Shown here: piece after piece, positions 45,125 to 53,500 of the stretch | How positions within the stretch are numbered: position 1 is the first letter of the stretch | Layout of the letters: the number at the start of each line of letters is the position of its first letter | Source: Paenibacillus sp. Soil766 | GTDB lineage: Bacteria > Bacillota > Bacilli > Paenibacillales > NBRC-103111 | Length of the DNA: 64,000 nt | Assembly (NCBI RefSeq): GCF_001428105.1 | Contig: NZ_LMSJ01000001.1 | Span: forward strand, 186,835-250,834 | Direction: 5' to 3' | Notes under the pieces: generated by a model | Told to the model about the DNA's origin: nothing | Database searches by the model: none | What the model saw: the letters and a program-made list of their open reading frames with translations, nothing else | Program-made: the position numbers and the translations under genes

Positions 45125-46732
45125 CTATTGGATATTGTTCACGTACTTACTGGGGGCAATGCCAATATACTTCTTAAAGCATTTACCAAAATAATTAGCA
45201 TCTGCGTATCCGACCTGACTTGCAACGTGTTGTACAATCTTCTCTCCTTGATCAAAAAGTCCCTTTGCTTTCTTGATGCGTAATTCAGTCAAATAGTCGT
45301 TAATTGTAATGGAGGTTTCTTTTTTGAATACATAACAGAGGTGATTGTAATTCATATGCACACTATTTGCAAGATCTACAATACGCAATTCTTCATTCCC
45401 ATAATGATTCTGAATATATAATTTTACCTCGTCCACGACTTTGGCAGCTCTGCTTTGTTTCCTGCCATGCACATGTGAAATTACTTTGAGAATTAGGTTG
45501 CGAATCCATCTCTCTAGTTCACCGAAAGAGTTCAACTGTTGGATGTACTGTAAAATATCTGATTTCACCGTATCCTGAAATACGTCTTCGAAGCTTTGAG
45601 ACATCTCATCTAAAAATTCCAAACAGGTGGATACAATTTCAAGTGCGGAGACAAAAAGCATTTCAATGGAAGCGTTCTTGGTACGAGCATCCTGAAAGAA
45701 AGTTGTAAGCCACTCTTCCGTCTCTGTGAGATTTCCAATTCGCATACTCATCAACAGCCCGATTCTCCGTTCTACGGAGAATAAACTAACCTTCATCCCC
45801 GATTCGGCAATCATGGAATGAAGTATAACTTGATTACCGCCCAAAACAAAGCGATGTTTCAAAGCTACTAACGCTTCTTGGTAAGACACAGATATCGCTT
45901 CAAAGCCAGGATATCCATTGCCAACGCCGATCGTTACCGTACATCCCAAAGTTGCCTGAACCGATTTCCGAATCGCTTCACCAATCGCTTCCACACTGTC
46001 GGAAGAAGCGGTAGGAACACCAAGTATGACCACATACCGATCGTTAGCGTCGTGGCAACTAGCACACGGATATGCGTTTCGAATAAATTCTTGGGCTATA
46101 TGTTGAACAGCCAGCTTGCGAATATGCTTATCTTCTTCGGAAACAAGTTCCTCCTGTGAATCAATATCGACAACGAATACCCTATATAATGGAGCATGCA
46201 GGTTGATGCCCAAGTATTGCAAACGATCTGAAGTCGTCGAGGAATCTACCACTCCGTTGCCCTGCAGCCATTCATTTAATAATCGCTCCTTTAACATTGG
46301 CATATTCTCTGTTGCCTGCTGCTTTAAGCGTTCATAGTCCAGCTTTACTGACCGTTCCTTATGGATCAGATCCTTTATTTCAAGTAAGGATCTTCTAAGT
46401 TCATCCTCGTCAATCGGCTTGAGCACGTAATTAAAAACCCCAAGCTGCACAGCCATTTTGGCATATACAAACTCGCTTTGACCTGTTAACATGATAAATT
46501 TTGTTTCCTGCTCTGATTGTTTGGCTTTCTGAATAAATTCCATGCCGTCCATAATAGGCATATTAATATCGACCAAGACGATATCAGGACCAATTTCAGA
46601 CATCAACACTAGAGCTTCCTCACCATTCTTCGCTTCGCCAGCGATCTGGAAACCTAACTCTTCCCAAGGCAATGAAATTTTCAACGCTTGTCTAAAGTAA
46701 TATTCATCATCGACAATGAGCACTTTTAACAT
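45125..46732 (-). CDS. YesN-type response regulator
   Basis: 535 residues: a receiver domain with Asp55 in VLVDINMP, a long middle region, and an AraC-type domain at the C-terminus (YADANYFGKCFKKYIGIAPS). It starts one base after the kinase stop, so the two are co-translated. It probably activates the importer operon that follows. Confidence 0.93.
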   Translation of the reverse strand: MLKVLIVDDEYYFRQALKISLPWEELGFQIAGEAKNGEEALVLMSEIGPDIVLVDINMPIMDGMEFIQKAKQSEQETKFIMLTGQSEFVYAKMAVQLGVFNYVLKPIDEDELRRSLLEIKDLIHKERSVKLDYERLKQQATENMPMLKERLLNEWLQGNGVVDSSTTSDRLQYLGINLHAPLYRVFVVDIDSQEELVSEEDKHIRKLAVQHIAQEFIRNAYPCASCHDANDRYVVILGVPTASSDSVEAIGEAIRKSVQATLGCTVTIGVGNGYPGFEAISVSYQEALVALKHRFVLGGNQVILHSMIAESGMKVSLFSVERRIGLLMSMRIGNLTETEEWLTTFFQDARTKNASIEMLFVSALEIVSTCLEFLDEMSQSFEDVFQDTVKSDILQYIQQLNSFGELERWIRNLILKVISHVHGRKQSRAAKVVDEVKLYIQNHYGNEELRIVDLANSVHMNYNHLCYVFKKETSITINDYLTELRIKKAKGLFDQGEKIVQHVASQVGYADANYFGKCFKKYIGIAPSKYVNNIQ

Positions 46733-46733
46733 C

Positions 46734-48545
46734 TCATACCTCCCGCAATGGTTTGAACGGCAAACGGATGGTAACTCTGGTATATAAGCCTACTTCGCTT
46801 TCTAACTCTAATCCGTATCTGTCCCCATACAGCATTCTAATCCGATTATGGACACTTCTGACTCCGAAGCCAGTTCTTTCACTGAAGTCCGAAACTTCCC
46901 TCAACAATCCCTTTATTTGCGATTCTTCTATTCCCACGCCGTTATCGTAAATTTCAATACGCACCTCGTCACCCAGTCGGTGCCCAGTAATCCTCAATAA
47001 GCCTTTTTCCTTTTTCCTCTTAAGTCCATGATAGATAGCATTTTCCACGATCGGCTGCAACGTTAACTTCGAAATTGCACACGACATAATTTCCTCGTCA
47101 ATATCCATTGTATATTCCATATACTCCACATAGCGCAATTGCTGGATTTCCAAATAACTCTCAGATAGTTGCATTTCCTCTCTAAGTGTAATAATATCGT
47201 TACCTTTGCTTAACGAAATTTTATAGAAATTGGCCATATATTTCGCTGCTGTAATGGCTTCTGTTTTCATATTCAGCTTAATAAGCGATATGATCGTTTC
47301 AAGGGTATTATACAAAAAATGGGGTTGCACCTGCGTTTGCAGCAATTTGAATTCAATCTCAGCTTTCGTCTTCTGTTCCTCAACATTTTCAGCCAATAGT
47401 TCTTCGATTCGGTCCATCAGATTATTAAAAACATCGTTTAAATAACCGATTTCATCCGATGATTGATACGAGCTTCTGACCGTCAAATGGCCAGTCCGAA
47501 TATCTCTCATCGTTCTGGAAAGTTGGAAGATCGGCCTCGTAATCGATCGAGACAACAGATAGGAGACAATAAATGCGAGCAATAGACATGATGAGCCGAT
47601 CCAAATAATTAATTTGTTAATTTCTTTGCGCTCCACCGTAATTTCATCAATTGGAATAACACTTACAATCGACCATTCCAATGGTTCCAATCGATGAGTA
47701 GATACCAGCACCTTCTCGCTCCCGTTTCCTTGAAAGAAGCCTGTTTCTACTTGTGTCGAATTAGGAATTGATATCGAGGTTGCCTCTTTGAAATCCCGGT
47801 ACAAATTAGCTTTATTCTGGGAGGAGATGATTTTCCCATTTTGATCGAGTATATAGAAATTCCCTTCCTTGTAGTTCATTTTCCTTTCATAAATAGAGGC
47901 GATAACCGTTTCTTTTATGTATAAAACAACCAATCCAACAGTTTTTCCAGTATCTTTATGGATCACAGTTTTGGAAACAGCAAATACGTTGTCATCCCCT
48001 TCATATCGGAATTTGAACTTCATTAACCCTGTCAAGACAGGCTGAAAGGAATGATCGGTAGCTTCTGGGCCGGATCCGAATATACGGGAAGCAAACTCAT
48101 TATCTGCAAAGCCTACATCGACCCATTGATGATTCGAGGTGAGAACACTTACCGCTTTGATATTGGTATTGGGCTCAACAATGTTGCTAATGACTTCAGA
48201 GAGCGTCTTTTTCATTGATAAATTGTCTAACCCCCCCACATAATGAGAGGTCGATAAGTTATTATTTTCTAAGAAATCGTTATAGAGTTCATTTTGCAAT
48301 CTGAAATCGGTTGCCAATATTTTTGAATAATCTTCTACTGTCGTGATTAATGTCTGAAGGTTATTGTCTATGAGAACGAGTTCCCTTGACGAATTTTTGA
48401 CTGCTTTCTCGATAATTGCTTTTTGAGAGACGATGTTGGCAAAAAGCGCAATAATTGAAATCGAAAGGATAATAATCAAAATATTTGTGGAGAAGATTTT
48501 GTTCTTAATCGAGATCCCATTGAAATATTGCTTATACCCTTTCAT
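46734..48545 (-). CDS. YesM-type sensor histidine kinase
   Basis: About 603 residues from the ATG that follows AAAGGTGG; a TTG six codons upstream is part of that site. TM1 (ILIIILSISIIALFANIVS), an extracellular sensor, TM2 (LIIWIGSSCLLLAFIVSYLL), HAMP (SRSITRPIFQLSRTM), the phospho-acceptor His in QVQPHFLYNTLETII, and an ATPase domain with PIVENAIYHG, DNGVGI and GFGVRSVHNRI. Cognate of the adjoining regulator. Confidence 0.94.
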   Translation of the reverse strand: MKGYKQYFNGISIKNKIFSTNILIIILSISIIALFANIVSQKAIIEKAVKNSSRELVLIDNNLQTLITTVEDYSKILATDFRLQNELYNDFLENNNLSTSHYVGGLDNLSMKKTLSEVISNIVEPNTNIKAVSVLTSNHQWVDVGFADNEFASRIFGSGPEATDHSFQPVLTGLMKFKFRYEGDDNVFAVSKTVIHKDTGKTVGLVVLYIKETVIASIYERKMNYKEGNFYILDQNGKIISSQNKANLYRDFKEATSISIPNSTQVETGFFQGNGSEKVLVSTHRLEPLEWSIVSVIPIDEITVERKEINKLIIWIGSSCLLLAFIVSYLLSRSITRPIFQLSRTMRDIRTGHLTVRSSYQSSDEIGYLNDVFNNLMDRIEELLAENVEEQKTKAEIEFKLLQTQVQPHFLYNTLETIISLIKLNMKTEAITAAKYMANFYKISLSKGNDIITLREEMQLSESYLEIQQLRYVEYMEYTMDIDEEIMSCAISKLTLQPIVENAIYHGLKRKKEKGLLRITGHRLGDEVRIEIYDNGVGIEESQIKGLLREVSDFSERTGFGVRSVHNRIRMLYGDRYGLELESEVGLYTRVTIRLPFKPLREV

Positions 48546-48686
48546 GTTGATGCCACCTTTCAACTGAAGCAGACAAACATTAATTTAAGCGTTCACCAGC
48601 AAACTAACTCATCCCATTCCCATCATTATATAAGGAAGAAATTAACAACACAATATTCATTCTTGTGCAATTTTTTTGCATTAAAA

Positions 48687-48734
48687 GCCCAATAAGCACA
48701 TGTCATCTCTAAAGAGACATACAGCTTATTGGGC
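48687..48734 (-). terminator. Strong hairpin in the gap before the kinase gene
   Basis: GCCCAATAAGC and GCTTATTGGGC form an 11-bp stem with ATGTC/GACAT inside. The minus strand continues TTTTAATGC. It lies about 120 bases after the SLH-cohesin stop and probably insulates the kinase gene. Confidence 0.8.
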
Positions 48735-48800
48735 ATTAAACTAGCGAACTCAAATATTTTTTCCAGTTTGACCCATTCCGCTACAGAACTCCAAAACACA

Positions 48801-48832
48801 GCTGCCGCACATGAAATTCACGTGCGGACAGC
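48801..48832 (-). terminator. Hairpin after the second SLH-cohesin gene
   Basis: The minus strand reads GCTGTCCGCAC, a loop, then GTGCGGCAGC. It is the homologue of 23895-23926, at the same 25-base distance from the stop. Confidence 0.75.
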
Positions 48833-49840
48833 CTTCCTTATTCATGCTCGCGAGCGTTATTGTACCTGTTGAGCATCCAAAATCCGAATCATACTAACTA
48901 CCGCTTCTGCACGAGTGCTGAAAGCCTTCGGCTTCAGCGTACCGTCTTCGTAGCCGTTCAGCACACCCTTAGCGATCAATGCCGCAAGGGGCCCTTGTGC
49001 CCAGGCGGAGACGTCTCCACGATCCTTATAGTCCAAGTCGATGTTGGCAGATGCCAATTGTGCAGCACGTGCAAGGATTACGGCCATTTGTTCCCGGGTG
49101 ATGCTGTCATCCGGGCCGAAGGTACCATCCTGATAGCCGACTACAATCCCCTTTGCGGATGCTATTGCAATTGCATTCTTTGCCCAGTGGTTACCGGTAT
49201 CGGAGAAGGCTGTTCCACCTGTTGCCGTCAAGTGGAACACCCTGACGATCATGGATACGAACTCAGATCTGGTTACGGTTAGATCAGGCTGGAATGTGCC
49301 GTCTTGGTAGCCGTCGATCACTCCTGCTTTTACAAGTTTTTGGATACCTGCTTCCGCCCAGTGTCCTTTAATATCGGTCAAGACCGGAGGTTTGACAGAT
49401 GCTGGCTTTGCTGCTGCCAATACGGCAAACTTGGTGAAGTGCGTCACGCTGCCGGAAACGGTGCCTTTCACAAGGTCGATCTTAATATCGTCCAATTTGA
49501 CCCATTTGCCGGTTTCTTCGTTGTACCAGTACAGTGCCACCTCATGCTCATCGTCCAGCAAGCTGGTGTTGAACGGAAGGGTGATCGTGACTGGTTTTTG
49601 GAACGGTCCTGCTACATCCTTGATAATCTCATACACATCTCCAGCCAGCTTCAAATTCGTATCCGGCTTCAGCTGTGAGGTGTCGCTCAACTTTTTAATG
49701 CTCACATAAATATCACTTCCTACTGCTCCTGCCGGCAAGTTAACTGCCGCTCCTTTATTCTCTACCTTGCCACCTGTGTCTTTATGCACCTTAACCGCGC
49801 CTTCCGGTTCAGGGGTCGAGACAGAGGAAGTCTGCCCCGG
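48801..49840. repeat. Duplicated SLH module, copy 2
   Basis: Counterpart of 23895-24960 in both protein sequence and 3' flank. The similarity stops at SSVSTP, just after a Gly/Pro-rich linker, which marks the recombination boundary. N-terminal to it, this gene has a cohesin and xynA has CBM9. Confidence 0.85.
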
Positions 49841-50431
49841 ATTGCCCTGGCCCGAATTATTCGACGGCGCGACCACACTTAAGCTAGCAATCGCGTTCGT
49901 GTCGAAATCGACAACGTTCATTGTACTGTCCACGGTTTTTATTTTTTTCAGCTCGACCGTTCCGCTTCCCAATGCCGTTGCCTCAAAAACCATTTCCGCC
50001 AGTACGACTGTCCCTGTCTCTCCGGATATCGGTCCGACTTTCGTAAACGCCAATACAATTTGGCTGCCGTTTAAGGCAGGCGTAACGGCATAACCGAATC
50101 GGGCGCTGGATGCGCTTATGAATCGCAAATGATCGGTGTTGAACGTCGCTTGAAGTTCTGTCGCATACACGTCGGATAGACCTTGACCGACCACCTGGAC
50201 TCTGACTTCACGGCCGGTGATCGGCTGATTGTTTGAAACGGAAAGCGTGTACGTCGGAGCGGCGTGAACGACCACAGTCGCCAATGAAAACACGCTTAAC
50301 AGAAATGAGCCGGCCAGCAAAAGACTTAAGCAGACGATTCGAATCTTTCTCAGCACGGCGTAGTGACCGTAAAAGTCTCCCGATCGGTGAAAATTAGGCA
50401 ACAGCGCAGTCACCCTCTTAGTTTGTCTCAT
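48857..50431 (-). CDS. SLH-anchored cohesin-domain surface protein 2
   Basis: 524 residues: a long positively charged N-terminus and signal segment (about 28-58), a cohesin-like domain (about 60-190; VYATELQATFNTDHLRFISA), a short linker, a beta domain (about 205-320) and three SLH repeats (about 325-524). No catalytic module. It lies 94 bases downstream of the giant beta-helix enzyme, matching the order of the GH30-like enzyme and surface protein 1. Its C-terminal two thirds are a near-copy of the end of xynA, so the gene arose by module exchange. GAGAGGAAG precedes the ATG. Confidence 0.85.
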   Translation of the reverse strand: MRQTKRVTALLPNFHRSGDFYGHYAVLRKIRIVCLSLLLAGSFLLSVFSLATVVVHAAPTYTLSVSNNQPITGREVRVQVVGQGLSDVYATELQATFNTDHLRFISASSARFGYAVTPALNGSQIVLAFTKVGPISGETGTVVLAEMVFEATALGSGTVELKKIKTVDSTMNVVDFDTNAIASLSVVAPSNNSGQGNPGQTSSVSTPEPEGAVKVHKDTGGKVENKGAAVNLPAGAVGSDIYVSIKKLSDTSQLKPDTNLKLAGDVYEIIKDVAGPFQKPVTITLPFNTSLLDDEHEVALYWYNEETGKWVKLDDIKIDLVKGTVSGSVTHFTKFAVLAAAKPASVKPPVLTDIKGHWAEAGIQKLVKAGVIDGYQDGTFQPDLTVTRSEFVSMIVRVFHLTATGGTAFSDTGNHWAKNAIAIASAKGIVVGYQDGTFGPDDSITREQMAVILARAAQLASANIDLDYKDRGDVSAWAQGPLAALIAKGVLNGYEDGTLKPKAFSTRAEAVVSMIRILDAQQVQ

Positions 50432-50458
50432 TCGTCAACTTCCTCTCCAAATGGATGG

Positions 50459-50487
50459 GGGAGGAAGACACGAAAACACCTCCTCCC
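50459..50487. terminator. Hairpin between the beta-helix enzyme and the anchor gene
   Basis: GGGAGGA and TCCTCCC form a seven-bp stem, with no T run on the minus strand. It may stabilise or attenuate the transcript between the two genes. Confidence 0.4.
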
Positions 50488-50525
50488 GACCGTTTAGCCT
50501 ATCGTTAAATTATGAACCAGTTCAA

Positions 50526-53500
50526 TTACTGCGAGATTCCTAGGATGCGGTAAGCGACCGCCGCCAGATCCTGTACCCCGATCGGACGCGGCGTTGTAAT
50601 GCCTAGCGCCTTGTACAACGTCCAATTGATGTCCGCGTTGCTTTGCCCGTAGTGTCTTCCAATGACCGCCAAATCCCCGATGGTCAATACGCTTGATCCG
50701 GACAACGTTTTTAACGATCCGTTGAATACGGATGTCGCTACTTCCAACTGAGTTGCCGCTTCTTGAATGCCTGCCTGGGATATGACCGGATCGGCCAGCG
50801 CGATGTTGGCGGCAGCTAGTTTTGTTTGCAGCAGCGCTATGGAACCTCGCGCATATTGTCCAAGGAGCGAACCTTCTATCGCGCCGGTCAAGCGGCTGTC
50901 AGCCATGGCAATTGCCGCGCTCAGAGCCGTTTTGCTAATAAGCTCGATCTTCACATTATGGCTGGCCGAGCTTACCTGCGTTTCAGTGACGCCGTCCGAG
51001 ATGATCACATGATCGACCGTGATGGCATTAAGCTCGACAGTCGCACCAACGTCTTTGGCCTTGAAGCTCAGTTCCAGCAGATTGTCTGTATTGGAAATAG
51101 CCTGGCCTACGCTTGCAGCAAGGAATCGGATGTTGGCCTCACCGCCGCCCGAAGTGCCTTCATGGTCAAGCACAATCGAGAAGCCGTTTACCAGAGAGAT
51201 GCCTGACACATATTCCACCTTCGCTGGGTCGTAACGAACGGTCAGATCGATTGCATAGACGTTGGACGTCACGTTGTTCAAGCCAAAGTTCAATTTGAAA
51301 GATTGCCCGGATAAGATGGAATCCGCTCCGCTTAGCAACGCGCCTTCTTGACCGCTGATTGAGATCAGCGCGCTGCCGCTCAAACTGGATCCGCTGGCTT
51401 TCGCCGTTACTTTCACGACGCCATTCTTTTTGGCCGACAGCAATCCCGTCTCGCTGATGATCGCTGCATTTGTCCCCGAACCGTCTTCTGCGGTAACCGA
51501 CCATACGACTGGCACTCCTGCTAACATTTGCAGCGTGCCGGCTTTCGTAGTGATGGAGGTCGCTCCTGCTGCTCCGGAAACTACCGGTGGCTTGCCCACA
51601 AGTGTAACCACACCCCATTGTGAACCGTTAGCATAGGACTGTCCGGTCACGTCGTGCCACATGATAACGTCCTGGCGGCCACCCGTTGCTTTCGCGTCAT
51701 TGATCTGCAAATCAAATCCAATTACCCGATCAACCGTTGGCAGGGTAGCTTTAAAGGGGATCTTCGTTTCAATGTAATAACCGCCATCCACGACTTTGGC
51801 AAAAGACTCAAATCCTGCGCTGATACTGCCTGGATTGAAGGTTTTCGCATTCAGATAATTAATACGGTATTGTCCCATACCTGTGCCGTAGGAGGTTTGT
51901 TTACTATTGTTCTCATCCACAAAGATCTCGACGGAGTCATGCTCATGCGCATTGCTGCTGCTGTTGTTCAGCTCAGGGGATTTTACACGCACCAGAACAT
52001 ACAGGTTAGTATCGTCCCACAGTACTTTAGCGGAGCCATCCGTCGGACCGTTCGCCATTGTCAAATGCTTAAGGATCGGCAGCGTGGCGGTCGTATCCCA
52101 GAGTGAATCGAGTACAGCCCCGCCGAGAACAGGCGTACCGTATACGGCAGTTGTAACTCCACTCGGTATCAGTTGAAGTGCTTTGGTCGCATTACGCAGC
52201 GCGTAATAGGAATTGTCCACTGCTGCCTGGCCGATATCACCATTGGAGACGGCAGTCTTGGCCTCACTTAATGCGCTAGCAAATACGTTCCATGAATTGC
52301 TTGTATAAATGGTAGCTTCCTTGTTATTGACGGACTCAATCAAGGAGGTCAGCAGGGATTTGTCGACTGCTGAAACAATTGGATTCGCCGGTCCACCACG
52401 GCCCGCCTTGACATTGTTAAAATATGTTTCTACTTTCGTAATTTCGTCAGTTGTAAGCACTCTGTTGTAAATGAGAACCTGCGAGACCCTGCCCAGGAAG
52501 CGGTAAGGGGTTGCAGCCGCCATCGTGTAACCTACACCCAGATCCGAGCTGTTTCCTAAAAGCGCCTTAGCGTTAGTTCCAGTGCCGATGACATTATTAT
52601 TAACATAAACGGCTCTATTAGTTCCGTTTAGCTGCGCCCGAACGCTGGCCAGACCATCAGTCGCTGTTGTTGTAATTTGTTGCCCGCCACCCGATACGCT
52701 GCCATCCGTATTACCAAAGCGGATGTTAACTCGGTTTGTTCCTACACCCAGATTAATACCGCTCCAACCGCTGTTGGCCGCCCACGTTTGGTAAGCTTCG
52801 TTTAATCCGAAATAAACAAGACCACTTTGATCGCTAGAGTTGTTGGCTGTGGTTGTTGGTCTAGCCAGCGCGTATATCGTCATCTGCGTACTGCCGTTAT
52901 AATTCTTAAAGCCTGCAGCTTTTAACGGCCTTGACATCGCTGCAAAATCTACATAGTCGTATCCATCGTTCTTTAGCGTAGGGTTGCCGGTTGGTGTTCC
53001 AAGATTATCACCACCGCTGCCGGGGACGTTCGCTGGTACAAGCTTCGCTGGGACGCTCCCCATATTTGTCCATCCAGTTACATTACCACTTCCATCTTTT
53101 TCCACACCCTCGTCGGCCTTGAGCCATAAGTCAAGACCATCTCTAGGAATATCGGCAGGCGTCATATCACGCACCACGACACGAGCGTGCGACTGGCTGA
53201 GAACATCGCCTTCTTTCGAACGTACATAAATAATGTATGGACCGACCAACTTTGGCGCGGTTATCTCTATCATGCTGCCGGAGGCCATTGTTTCTTTGTC
53301 GCTTTCAATGAAATTTCCGTCGCTCGATGAAGAAATCCATATCTGTTTAGTGGCGTCGTCCAGATCGTACGCAAACCTGACTTTCCCGCCGGGGGCTACT
53401 GACACGTCAGCTGGGAGCAGCCTATTCGCCTCCGATACTGTGGTGGTAAAGTTGAAGGTTATGGCAGGCGTCGAAGTGCTGCCTACCAAAGTCCAGCTAC

